63,108 bases of DNA from Candidatus Sulfuritelmatomonas gaucii (GTDB lineage: Bacteria; Acidobacteriota; Terriglobia; Terriglobales; Acidobacteriaceae), in contig OKRB01000086.1 of the NCBI GenBank assembly GCA_900290245.1, forward strand, positions 206,655 through 269,762. Direction: 5' to 3'. A model generated the notes under the pieces. It did no database searches, was not told where the DNA came from, and was given only the letters and a program-made list of their open reading frames with translations. The translations under genes and the position numbers were made by a program. This document shows, one piece after another, positions 53,001 to 62,292 of the stretch; within the stretch, counting starts at the first letter, position 1, and the number at the start of each line of letters is the position of its first letter.

Positions 53001-55672
53001 TTGCCGTCCTCTCCTTTCTCGTAAACCGCACCTTTGTAGACGCGTGTTTCGGGCGGATTTGTCTTGGTTTCCGTGCGCTCGTCCGTTCCTTCCGGCCGCG
53101 CCGGATCTGCAGCTTCAATATTGGTCTCGGTGAAGGTCCACTTCGGCGCAGGCTCAGCGGGTGCCGCTGCGGCAGCGACCGGCGACGAATCAGTTTCAGG
53201 CGGTCCCTGCACTTCAAGCACCACCGAAGCCTGCGCCGTCGCGTAGTTTTCCGTGTCCGATGGAGTGAAAGTTGCCGCGAGGATATACTTCCCCGGCGCG
53301 AGCACGAGGCCCGCAGCAGGAGTGTAAACAAACGTTCCTGGAACCGGTGTAGTGGCATTCAACTGAATCGCGCTGAGTGCGGTGCCGTAGGAAATGGGTG
53401 AGGGGACCGGCCACGTGATGGTGGCTGCCGGCTTCTCGGTAACCGTAAGCGTCACCGCTGCGCTCACTGTTGAGTAATTCAAAGTGTCGGTCGGAGTGAA
53501 GATGACTGAGAGTTCATGCACTCCTGGTGCGAGAATCTCACCCGCCGCGGGTCTATAGGTGTAGATTCCCGGCACTGATGCGGTCGCTTGCAGTTGAGTG
53601 GCGCTCAGGGCGACACCTTGCGCAATCGGGTCCGGTGACGGCCACGTGATGACCGGAGCTGCCTTGGCAACCGTGAGCGAAACCGCACAGTGCGATATGG
53701 AGTAGCCCAATCGATCTGTCGGCGTGAAAGACAAAGAAAGTTTGTGCTCTCCAGCCGCCAGCACCGCTCCCAGCCCTGGGTTGTATTCGAATGTTCCCGG
53801 AACCGATGCTGTGGCACAAAGTTGGGTCACGCTCAGGTGTGTGCCGTAGCTGATCGCATCGGGTGTAGGCCATTGAATGGCAGACGCGGCTCTGGCCACA
53901 GCGATGGGCACTGTCGCCTCTGCTGTGGTGTAGTTCGTGCCGTCCGTCGGTGTGAATCTTACTGAGAGTGCATGAGGTCCCGGAGTAAGCACTTCGCCCG
54001 CCGCGGGAGAGTACTCGAGTTTTCCGGGTACCGACGCCGAGGCATTCAGTTGCGCATCGTCCAGGGCTTTGCCGTAAATGATGTCGGCGGGTGTTGGCCA
54101 TGACAGGTGCGGTGTTGCCCTGGTCACAACAATTGAAATAGCCGATTGGAACGGCAAGTACCCGCCCAGGTCTGTCGGAGTGAATGTAACCCAAAGCGTG
54201 TGCGTTCCTACCGGCAGCACATAGCCAGGGCCGGGAGTGTACACAAAAGTCCCGTCCACCGATGCTGTCGCATTGAGCTGGGCAAAGGTGAGCTTGTTTC
54301 CATAGGCGATCGGTTCGGGCGTCGGCCATGTGATGACCGGAGTCGCGCGCGCATGATCCGAACCCAGGTTCGCAGGTCTCGCATAGTCATCCTTGCCGGC
54401 GTCCGCCTGCGCAGCACTTTTGCCTGGGCTCTTGGGCTCATAGTCCCGCTTCCTGTCTTGTGGAATCGGGCGTCCGGTAATGGAACTCGCCATCTCCAGG
54501 CTAATCCGCGAAATGCCCGTTTCTGAGAGCCCCGTGTCGCCGTATTGCAGCGCGCGCGCGGCGTCCTGATCATTGGGAATCTTCCACCGCACCGGCCTGC
54601 CCAGAGCCTTGGCCACGACATCTTCGTTCGTCGTCTCGTGAAAGCGCGAATCAAACCGGTTGATCACCACTTCGAGGCTCGGGCTTTCTTCGGCGAAAAA
54701 CTGTGAGATCAGTCGATTGGAATTGCGCAGTTCCGAGATGCCGGTCTGTGTGACCAGATAAACCCTTGAAGCATCTTCGAACAGAACCTTTGCCGCAACG
54801 TCAATCCTCGATCCCACATCCACGATTACGTGATCGAATTCGCGCCGCGCGATTGCCATCAGCTTCACGATGGCGCTATTGGAAACTTCAATTTCAGGAA
54901 TCTTGGTGGGAGCAGCAAGCACAAACACTCCCGACCGATGCTTGACTAGCAGATTCTGCAGGAACGTTGCGTCCAGCCGGTCGATATTCCGTAGCGCGTC
55001 GTCCGTCGAGTAACCCGCTGCAATCCCCAGGCACAGTGCCGCGTCTCCAATGGGAAGAGCAAGATCGATCAGCAGGGTTTTCTGGTCGGAATTCTGCGCC
55101 AGCGCGATCGCAACATTGCAGGCCATCGTCGTAACCCCGGATCCACCTTTGGAGCCGGCGAAGACCAGCAGCTTCCCTTCTCCCTTCTCTCCCGGAATAG
55201 GTTGCTCATGATTGGTGTTTGTGCTCCTAACCAGGGCCTCGGCCATCGCGCCTTGCTCCAGGGGCAGAAGCAGGTATTCACTCGCGCCGGCGCGCATCAG
55301 GCGAACCGCAAGCTTCGGATCGGGATTCTCCGAATAGACCATGATCGTCGCTTCGTTGCGGGCTCTCGCTTGTTCCACGAGTCGCACAGCCACTTCGGGG
55401 TCGCTATCCAGGTCGAGAATGAGAACGTCGAACGACGTCAGCAGCCTTTGCATGTGTTCTGATTCCGGGGGGTAGGAATCGAACTCCCGAGTATTAACCT
55501 GGCGCGTTTCATCAAGTGCCTTGGCTACTGCCGCGCGTCTTTCCTCGTGCGGCCCGATCAAGGCAACCGACAAGAGATCGGCTCCGTAGGCGTCTGTTTG
55601 TTTGGTGCCGAGTTTTTGTGACACGTCTGCTGCACTCACGGTATTCAGTGCTCCTTGAGGTAACTGCCCCAT
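52979..55672 (-). CDS. CpaE-like ATPase fused to five Ig-like (MBG-type) repeats
   Basis: An 897-residue protein. Residues about 30-410 are receiver-like plus MinD/ParA ATPase (FAGSKGGSGVTTMACNVAIA, LIDLALPIGDAALCLG), homologous to the CpaE-like protein at 14643. From about 445 to 815 there are five repeats of about 75-85 residues; each starts with I(T/Q)WP(T/S)P..I.YG and ends with FTPTD...Y. These resemble Ig-like repeats of cell-surface proteins. There is no signal peptide, and the ATPase part should be cytoplasmic. A charged tail ends in KWHLQKK. Such a fusion is unusual. The frame is continuous and stop-free. Confidence 0.82.
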   Translation of the reverse strand: MGQLPQGALNTVSAADVSQKLGTKQTDAYGADLLSVALIGPHEERRAAVAKALDETRQVNTREFDSYPPESEHMQRLLTSFDVLILDLDSDPEVAVRLVEQARARNEATIMVYSENPDPKLAVRLMRAGASEYLLLPLEQGAMAEALVRSTNTNHEQPIPGEKGEGKLLVFAGSKGGSGVTTMACNVAIALAQNSDQKTLLIDLALPIGDAALCLGIAAGYSTDDALRNIDRLDATFLQNLLVKHRSGVFVLAAPTKIPEIEVSNSAIVKLMAIARREFDHVIVDVGSRIDVAAKVLFEDASRVYLVTQTGISELRNSNRLISQFFAEESPSLEVVINRFDSRFHETTNEDVVAKALGRPVRWKIPNDQDAARALQYGDTGLSETGISRISLEMASSITGRPIPQDRKRDYEPKSPGKSAAQADAGKDDYARPANLGSDHARATPVITWPTPEPIAYGNKLTFAQLNATASVDGTFVYTPGPGYVLPVGTHTLWVTFTPTDLGGYLPFQSAISIVVTRATPHLSWPTPADIIYGKALDDAQLNASASVPGKLEYSPAAGEVLTPGPHALSVRFTPTDGTNYTTAEATVPIAVARAASAIQWPTPDAISYGTHLSVTQLCATASVPGTFEYNPGLGAVLAAGEHKLSLSFTPTDRLGYSISHCAVSLTVAKAAPVITWPSPDPIAQGVALSATQLQATASVPGIYTYRPAAGEILAPGVHELSVIFTPTDTLNYSTVSAAVTLTVTEKPAATITWPVPSPISYGTALSAIQLNATTPVPGTFVYTPAAGLVLAPGKYILAATFTPSDTENYATAQASVVLEVQGPPETDSSPVAAAAAPAEPAPKWTFTETNIEAADPARPEGTDERTETKTNPPETRVYKGAVYEKGEDGKWHLQKK

Positions 55673-56238
55673 TCCCGGCCTAACCTCGAATCGACACGTT
55701 GTCCGGGAGCAGAATCTGCAGGCTTCGTTCCCCCAAATGAACTAAACCTGGTGCAATTCCGGGGCGAGTTTCAGTGAGAGGGTCAGCCTGTGGCTGCCTT
55801 CCAAAACAAATTACCGTGGGATAGATGGTAACCATTTTTCAGCTAATGCGAAACTAAGATAACCGTAAGTAAGTGTTACTAAAGTGCTATGGACCTCTAG
55901 CACATGCCCTCCCTTCCTTCGCCAAGCCGGCCTCAGCGCGACCGATGACGAGGCGCGACCGTTCTACCTCTGCAGTCCTGATCGAGGAACGCTGGATTGG
56001 TGGATTATTGGAGAAACGCTGGATTGTCGGGGATTCGTGACGCTCGCACGTCGCAGCGGATGTTCGCCGAATAACCGGCCGCCCCGGAAATGGCGCCTGG
56101 CGGAGAGAGGGGGATTCTATTAAGAAATCCAATAAGTACGTTTAAATACATCGCTATATAGATATAAATACTTTAATTGTAAGGTATTTGTAAGGTAATC
56201 AATGATATTCTTGCTGTGCTCAACACAGGGGAATATCG
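55673..56238. other. intergenic region, left side of the integrase island
   Basis: About 570 bases. AACGCTGGATT occurs twice (about 55988 and 56015), forming a short direct repeat. From 56118 the sequence turns strongly AT-rich up to the integrase start, unlike the rest of the window. No gene is recognised. Confidence 0.5.
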
Positions 56239-57429
56239 ATGGCGAACAAGAAAGTGGTTCTGATCCGGCTCTGCAAAACTGAAAAAGGGTGGCGCAGGTA
56301 CCGCGCAGTCATCGGCAAAAACGGGCGCGTCAAGCCAGGTTTTGTCATCGTCGATGGAAAAGAACGCAAGTACCCCAATGGACGTTATCAGCTACGGACG
56401 TACGTGGGCTCCAGAATGATTTACCGCGATGCCGGTGAGAACGCCGCTGCCGCCCTAACCGCCCAGACAAAAACCGAGCATCTCCTCCAAGCCAAGGTCG
56501 CCGCCAAGGAGGCGGGTGTCAAAATCGAGGAAGTTCCTGGCCGATTGAGCCTGACACGCGAGTTGAACCGGTTCGTGCAGGCCGCTGAAGACCGAGGCTC
56601 GAACTCCGCTGCCGCCGTCTACCGAACCGCCGCCGATGAGTTCCTGAGGATCGTAGGGAAGACATTCGCCGATGAAATCACACCGGAGGACATTCTGCTG
56701 CACCAGCGGGGGCTCCGCAAGCGCGGATGCGAACAGCGCACGATTGCCAACCGCCATGCCTGCATCACTGCATTCCTGAGATTCTGCAAGTTGGATGTGA
56801 AGACCTTGGCGCCAGCCAAGCCGAAGTTCGAAAAGACGGTGCCCGAAGTCTACGCGACCGAGGAACTCCGGACTTTCTTCGGCTCGATCAAGGACGAGCA
56901 CTTGTACTTGATTTTCGAGATCCTGCTGAAGTGTGGACTTCGCGAACAGGAGGCGGTCTACCTCACCTGGGAAAACATTGACTTCGCGACCGGCACCCTG
57001 AGAGTCCGGTCGAAGCCGGAGTTCGACTTCAAAATCAAAGACAAGGAAGAGCGGGATCTTCCGATCCCTGCCGACCTCTTGAGGCGATTGAAATCCTACC
57101 GTGAGCAACATCCGGCGGGGCGCCTCGTAACAGGGACGTCAACGGACAAGCCTAACCATAAGCTGCTACGCACACTCAAGCGCCTTGTGAAGGCTGCCGG
57201 GTTGAACTGTGGCCAGTGCGCGGGGTGCAAGACCCACAAAGAGTGTGAACGGTGGTGGCTACACAAGTTCCGCGCCACATGCATAACCCGACTGCTCCAG
57301 TCCGGAATGGACCTGCGGACGGTAATGAAGTTCAGCGGTCACAGCGATCTCGAAAGCGTTATGCGCTACCTCTCACCCGCTGCCGACACGGTAATCAAGG
57401 CGCATGTCGATGGAGTGGAATGGATGTAG
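56239..57429 (+). CDS. tyrosine recombinase/integrase with Cys-rich insert
   Basis: A 396-residue phage-type integrase. The catalytic set is visible: Arg in LKCGLREQEAVYLTWENID, His and Arg in WWLHKFRATCITRL, His in FSGHSDLESVM and the nucleophile Tyr in MRYL. The N-terminal SAM-like core-binding domain covers about 105-190. Between the beta-hairpin and the HxxR helix there is a CGQCAGCKTHKEC segment that could bind zinc, which is not usual in lambda-type integrases. AT-rich flanking sequence and neighbouring unrelated small genes suggest a mobile island. Confidence 0.88.
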   Translation: MANKKVVLIRLCKTEKGWRRYRAVIGKNGRVKPGFVIVDGKERKYPNGRYQLRTYVGSRMIYRDAGENAAAALTAQTKTEHLLQAKVAAKEAGVKIEEVPGRLSLTRELNRFVQAAEDRGSNSAAAVYRTAADEFLRIVGKTFADEITPEDILLHQRGLRKRGCEQRTIANRHACITAFLRFCKLDVKTLAPAKPKFEKTVPEVYATEELRTFFGSIKDEHLYLIFEILLKCGLREQEAVYLTWENIDFATGTLRVRSKPEFDFKIKDKEERDLPIPADLLRRLKSYREQHPAGRLVTGTSTDKPNHKLLRTLKRLVKAAGLNCGQCAGCKTHKECERWWLHKFRATCITRLLQSGMDLRTVMKFSGHSDLESVMRYLSPAADTVIKAHVDGVEWM

Positions 57430-57500
57430 CGGGTACTTGTCTACGTAGGTCTAGGTACGGGTAAGTAGTACGGTGCAGCGTAGCATTAACACCTTTCGAG

Positions 57501-58250
57501 CTAAGGTCTGTCATCGTTGTGTTTCACCTGGAGCGGCTTCATTGATTGCTCAGCGGCCTGTTTTTTTCGCTGCCGACGCATGTACTGCTTTCGATATTCC
57601 TTGTATTTGGGAGACTCGGCGTACTTCTCCTTTCGGCACTCACCGCCTGGACAGAATCTCTGGTGCGAACGTTCTGCATACAGCCATTTCGAGCACCGAG
57701 CACACTGTTTCAGTCGCTCCAACTCAGAGGCGGCGGAGAGGTTTAGGATCCGGAGTACTATATCGGCTTCGCCGATTGTCTGCAGATAGACAGTGTTGGA
57801 TCCTGTGGCGGTGAGCATAACACCTTTGAAACCCCTCCCCGACATCTTGCGTTTTAGAACGAATCCTGTTGGCGCTTGCGCTGAATACATTGATAGGGAC
57901 CAATGATTTTCATCGACGTCATTCATCATTCTTGGCGAATATTCGTACCCCGAGAGCGCTTCGTCAATCCATTCTTCGGTACGAAGGAGTTCTTGATACT
58001 GTTCGTCAATCTCCGCCGGAATTCTTTTGGCGTCAGACACAACCCGGAACCAATTCTCCGCTAAGAATCTATCCACAAGGGATTCTACCCGGCGGATTGA
58101 GTAGATGAGTTTCGCCACTTTTGCGTAGCTCTCAGAGCCTTTCGCTGCGTTCAACCAGTCAGGAACTGCCACACGATCTTTCAGCCATTCGGCAAACGGA
58201 TCAACTTGGGCAGGGGTGAAATTGAGTCTTTCTACCACTCTTGCAACCAT
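57501..58250 (-). CDS. hypothetical protein with C-terminal CGNR-like zinc finger
   Basis: A 249-residue protein. The last 75 residues hold a Cys-rich treble (QCARCSKWLYAERSHQRFC, then GGECRKEKYAE) followed by a very basic tail (KYKEYRKQYMRRQRKKQA), typical of CGNR/ABATE-like zinc-finger proteins. The N-terminal part has no motif that I recognise. It is convergent with the integrase gene, and I could not assign a function. Confidence 0.6.
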   Translation of the reverse strand: MVARVVERLNFTPAQVDPFAEWLKDRVAVPDWLNAAKGSESYAKVAKLIYSIRRVESLVDRFLAENWFRVVSDAKRIPAEIDEQYQELLRTEEWIDEALSGYEYSPRMMNDVDENHWSLSMYSAQAPTGFVLKRKMSGRGFKGVMLTATGSNTVYLQTIGEADIVLRILNLSAASELERLKQCARCSKWLYAERSHQRFCPGGECRKEKYAESPKYKEYRKQYMRRQRKKQAAEQSMKPLQVKHNDDRP

Positions 58251-58519
58251 TGCTAGGTGGTCCTTTCGTGCACTTCACATAACACTAGCATTTCTTGCAG
58301 GAATATGGAAGGATTGACCATTACTTGTCGCGGATGGCTGTCCGCAACCGCGAAGACCGGCCGAGACAATGGGGATGCAAGGAGGACATTGTGAGAAGCG
58401 GTCCGTTTGGCCGACGCCAGAGGATATTCACCGCTCGATGTCCTCTTCTAGAAGCCGCTCGGCCGCAGAGAAATAAGTGGGCGGAGGCAAACGGCGAGGT
58501 CAAAGCGTTCACCCTCAAT

Positions 58520-58828
58520 ATGAGAAGAATCAAGACAAAAGCGCTGAAATCCCATGCTGGACCGTTGGACCTTCGCGCAGTGTTGCGCGAGCGCCAGACT
58601 GCATGGCGGGTTCCGGAACTCACGGGATTGCTTTCCCTTGGGGACCACACGCTCTACGACGCGATAGCGTACGGACAGTTGCCCGCCTCTAGGATTGGCT
58701 CGACGCTCAGGATCAGCCCTATCGACGCGTTGGCATGGTATGAGGCGAGAACCACTAGCAAAGAAGAGAGGCCAGCCCTTGTGGATGACCGGGCTCTGGG
58801 CCGAAACGCTGTCACCCATGATCTATAA
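58520..58828 (+). CDS. small helix-turn-helix (excisionase-like) protein
   Basis: About 102 residues beginning MRRIKTKALKSH. A MerR/Xis-type winged helix is visible in WRVPELTGLLSLGDHTLYDA, then GQLPASRIGSTLRISPIDAL, which matches helix_turn_helix_17 proteins. It could be the excisionase or control protein of the integrase island. The ribosome-binding site is weak. An upstream in-frame extension to 58295 has no recognisable sequence. Confidence 0.6.
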   Translation: MRRIKTKALKSHAGPLDLRAVLRERQTAWRVPELTGLLSLGDHTLYDAIAYGQLPASRIGSTLRISPIDALAWYEARTTSKEERPALVDDRALGRNAVTHDL

Positions 58829-59658
58829 GGACTGGGAGCTGCCGAGTGAACCGTGGTCAACAGCCACGCGAAACCTCTTCGGCACCGGGACAGAACCCAA
58901 CAACCGCGGTTCAGTGAGTGCATGGGCCGCCACTTCGTTCGAGGAACCCTAAAAAAAGGAGGGTTTACGCCCACGGCTCAATGGTTCGGGAACGGTCATG
59001 TCTAGCTCATGCGCCTCCGTTCCCTTCATCCAGCAGCTCGAAGTGGGGTCGACGTTCAGTGAGGGGCAGATTATGAATGACGACATGACTACCGCTTGGA
59101 CGAAGTACAGCGTGAGGCGTGGTTGAAGATGGGACTGGACGAGAATGGCAAGGAGGTCGTCCACTGAACACATGCCTGGACCGGGTCGAGTCGTCTCCCG
59201 ACGGCATTTTGTGTGCCAAATGTGTGCTTGACCCGAACGGTTTGTTGAGGGAATTCTGTCGGACAGTGGCAGGAAGGAAACGGCTAACTTCCTGACCACT
59301 TATCGTCTGAGCGGCCGCCACTGTTTCCGCACACTTTCTGCACACCGGGCTCGGCCCGACCTCTGGCAACTCGGGGTTAAAGGTCCCACGTCAGCTGATG
59401 CCGGATCAGTCTACCGATTAACCTGTCATGTCCCCGCTTTTGGGAGATCATGTGCTAACCCCCAACCACTGCAGACTTGAATTTGGAGACGCCGCACGAG
59501 GATCTCATTCCTCGATGCGGGGGGACTGGGTCCACAGCGATTAGGAAAAAGGGAGCGCACGAGGTCCGCGCTCAGCGGCGCATAGCCTTCAATGAAGGGA
59601 TGAATTCCTAGCTCTCGTAAACACGAAAGGCAAGCGCCTCGCAACTCAAAAGAAAAAG
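58829..59658. other. intergenic region, right side of the integrase island
   Basis: About 830 bases, with only short open frames of no recognisable family on both strands. I see no tRNA or clear attachment-site repeat. It may contain decayed genes of the element. Confidence 0.45.
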
Positions 59659-61104
59659 CTAGGCCCTCTTGATGTAGGTCAACTCGATGCCAGTGGCGAG
59701 CTTCCGATCGAGGTTACGCGAGTACTTGCGGCTCTCATCATTGTCCCAGTGTTCAAAGACGCCGAGACTGGTGACAGCTTTGCCACCCTGGCGATAGTTT
59801 GTTCCCGATGGAGGATGGTCGGCTAGTGCTTCTTCCATCAGGTAGTCATCAGCGTTCTCGCGAATCATGATTCTCGGATGTCCGTACTCGTCGACGTTAT
59901 TTTTGGTTTGAGAATACAGGATGTCGATTCCTACCGAGTCAATCGCGACCCCATCGAGGGAGACCAGAATGCTCGAAGGCCAGTTGGGGTTTTCATACGG
60001 CTCAACAGGATTGTGGAAAGGCGCATTGGGAAAATGAAGCGGGTAGGACATGTGGCGCCGAGCGCAGTACAGACCATCCAGGGCATAAAGAATAGTCTTT
60101 GCACCCAGATTTGGCGAAGCAGACAAATCGACGATGGGCGAATAGGCGTGCGGTGTTCCTTCCTGATTGGTGTTGAGGATCGCATGTAGTTCCGGGGCTC
60201 CCTTGATCGAACCGAAGTGATTCTTCCCGGTCAGGGTGACGCCGGTTTGCCCCTCGTCACCCCCCTCCGCCCGCGAGAAGGGATAGGAATGAGCTTTAAC
60301 CAATGCGAGATTTACAAGGTAAGTCACATCTATCACCTGCTGTGGTATGAAGCGCGCAGCATCGTAGTGGCTAGCAGAGTAATTTACTCCTTCTACCCAA
60401 TTGGCCTCCTCGGTGTTATGAACAGCGCCGTAAGCAGGATGCTTCTGGTACTCGGGATCGGGCGTGTTCTTCTGCACGAACCGAACTTCCTTGTATTCAG
60501 TCCATATCTTGTCAAGAAGGCCCGGGTAGATATTGCGCTGAGCGTCGTATACGAGTATGTCTTTTGCCCGCACGTGCGCCCTTTCCACCAGTTGATGAAC
60601 CATGGCGAGAGTCACCTGCGGAGAAACGTTGACCAGATTTGTAGGCACGACCGGCTTGCTATTGTTCAAGTTCACCTTGATTGCAACGGTTTCTCCTTCC
60701 TGATAAGACCTGACACTCAATCCCCTCCCTTGCCCGTTGTAATAGGTAAAAATGAGGTTCCATGCCATCTCGTCGGATGCCGCTCCAGTCAACTTGCGCA
60801 GAGCAAGCGAAAGCATTTCGTCGACCCGATTCTGGTCTGTACTTGAGTCCATCCACCACTGGTCTGACACCGATTTGCGATTGCCGCTCCAGTGGGCTGC
60901 TTTGGGATCGTGCACCCATACGACCTGACCTGGATGAATACCGCGCGCCTTACCCAATGGCGTATTGCGGGACTTCGGTGCATAGTTATAGCGTGTAGTG
61001 CCTTCCCCGGGCGCCTGCGCCTCAAGCACATTGGACATTCCCATCAAGGCAACTGTCGCCGCGGCGCTCTTGATCACCTTGCGACGCGAGTACTTCGTCG
61101 TCAT
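59659..61104 (-). CDS. exported DUF362 domain protein
   Basis: A 481-residue protein with a Tat signal (YSRRKVIKSAAATVALMGMS) and a DUF362 core (VAIKVNLNNSKPVV, YLVNLALVKAHSYPFSRA, VTLTGKNHFGSIKG, VSLDGVAIDSVGIDILY). DUF362 proteins are of unknown biochemical function; some members carry Fe-S clusters, but no such Cys set is visible here. It heads the minus-strand run that includes the DUF1080 and propeller genes. Confidence 0.85.
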   Translation of the reverse strand: MTTKYSRRKVIKSAAATVALMGMSNVLEAQAPGEGTTRYNYAPKSRNTPLGKARGIHPGQVVWVHDPKAAHWSGNRKSVSDQWWMDSSTDQNRVDEMLSLALRKLTGAASDEMAWNLIFTYYNGQGRGLSVRSYQEGETVAIKVNLNNSKPVVPTNLVNVSPQVTLAMVHQLVERAHVRAKDILVYDAQRNIYPGLLDKIWTEYKEVRFVQKNTPDPEYQKHPAYGAVHNTEEANWVEGVNYSASHYDAARFIPQQVIDVTYLVNLALVKAHSYPFSRAEGGDEGQTGVTLTGKNHFGSIKGAPELHAILNTNQEGTPHAYSPIVDLSASPNLGAKTILYALDGLYCARRHMSYPLHFPNAPFHNPVEPYENPNWPSSILVSLDGVAIDSVGIDILYSQTKNNVDEYGHPRIMIRENADDYLMEEALADHPPSGTNYRQGGKAVTSLGVFEHWDNDESRKYSRNLDRKLATGIELTYIKRA

Positions 61105-61173
61105 TTCCTCACCTCAAAATGTCTCAGCTAATTGATGGTCACCGCGTTTCCGCGGAATAGCTCACAGCTCAGT

Positions 61174-62268
61174 TCACTTGACGGTGATCAGTCGATCCGC
61201 CGGCGGATCGACCTCGATGACGATGTCCTTGTACTCATCGAATAATCCACCATTGTGCATTTGCAAGCCGATTGGCCCGCTTCTGGCGGCCGCCGGATCT
61301 TTGAACCTTGCTACCTCAGTGGCTGCGCTGCCGACTGGTTGCGCAACCGCCAGGCGTGCTTCCCCATTCGCGCCATCGACAAGCAATTCGATCCGGCTCC
61401 AGTCGTGCTGATCGACAGCCGGTTTGACAATCCTTGTGAACTCCGCGTCGCCGGCGTCGTTACGGCCGGGTCTGTAATCCCAGTGGCCACCTGTCGGCAC
61501 CTGGAACTGAATTCCACCCAGCGCGTCGAGTGGCAGGTCGTCGCCGTGGGGACGGCTGCAGAAGAAGAGCACGCATGCGGCATGATCGGGGTTGCCATAA
61601 ACGTGCCGCACGGAGAAAAGCAGCCGGAAACTCCTATAGTCGGCTTCGGTGTAAATGACGCCGCGCCCTACCCCGGTGCTTGCCATCGCTCCTTCCTGCA
61701 CAATCCAGCCGCTCGGAAGACTCCTGGCTAGTTCCGAGGGAAGCGCGTCCTCGAGAAGCAGGCGGTTGAGATGGATGAGTGCAGCCCCACGCGGGTCATT
61801 CTGGAGCAGAGCTTGCGTTCCCGGCCGCAAAATTACATCGGCAAAGCGCTCCGCTTCGTAGACCGGTCCGCCGGTGATGATCTTATTCAGACCATGAGCC
61901 AGCGGGCTGCGTCCAGACTGCGGTTCCGTCTTCGCAGCGGCAATCGAAGGCAACTGCTCTCGAAGCGCGTCGGGCAATTGATCCCTGAGAAAGGCAAGCA
62001 GCGCGCCGGAAGGGCTTAGGAGCCTGCCCGCGAGCGAAGAAGCGTCAAGGATGTCTTCTTCTGAGAAAGCGGTGGAGCTGTTCTGGACTTGAATCCACCC
62101 CTCCAACGTCTTGCCATCAAAAAGTGAGATTGATGTATCTCCCTGAGCGCTCATCTTTCCGGCGTGACTAAGTGCGCAGCCAGCCGCCGTAAATGCGATC
62201 GCCTCAATAAAAGTTCGTCTTGTCAGATCTCCGGAGACGCTTTTCAATGAATTCCTCTTTGGCACCAA
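61174..62268 (-). CDS. exported DUF1080-like protein with a large insertion
   Basis: A 364-residue protein with a Tat signal (LTRRTFIEAIAFTAAGCALS). The DUF1080 fold is split. It opens with ISLFDGKTLEGWIQVQ, is interrupted by about 120 mostly helical residues (about 70-190), then resumes with YTEADYRSFRLLFSVRHVYG and ends with GPIGLQMHNGGLFDEYKDI. DUF1080 domains act as 3-keto-glycoside hydrolases or as lectin-like modules. The insertion is unrecognised. Confidence 0.78.
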   Translation of the reverse strand: MVPKRNSLKSVSGDLTRRTFIEAIAFTAAGCALSHAGKMSAQGDTSISLFDGKTLEGWIQVQNSSTAFSEEDILDASSLAGRLLSPSGALLAFLRDQLPDALREQLPSIAAAKTEPQSGRSPLAHGLNKIITGGPVYEAERFADVILRPGTQALLQNDPRGAALIHLNRLLLEDALPSELARSLPSGWIVQEGAMASTGVGRGVIYTEADYRSFRLLFSVRHVYGNPDHAACVLFFCSRPHGDDLPLDALGGIQFQVPTGGHWDYRPGRNDAGDAEFTRIVKPAVDQHDWSRIELLVDGANGEARLAVAQPVGSAATEVARFKDPAAARSGPIGLQMHNGGLFDEYKDIVIEVDPPADRLITVK

Positions 62269-62292
62269 GGGTCATCAGATCGTTCGACGTCT

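Noticed and set aside
59007..59369. Possible 120-residue minus-strand gene right of the integrase island
   Set aside because: No ribosome-binding site, no recognisable family, and the composition resembles noncoding sequence.
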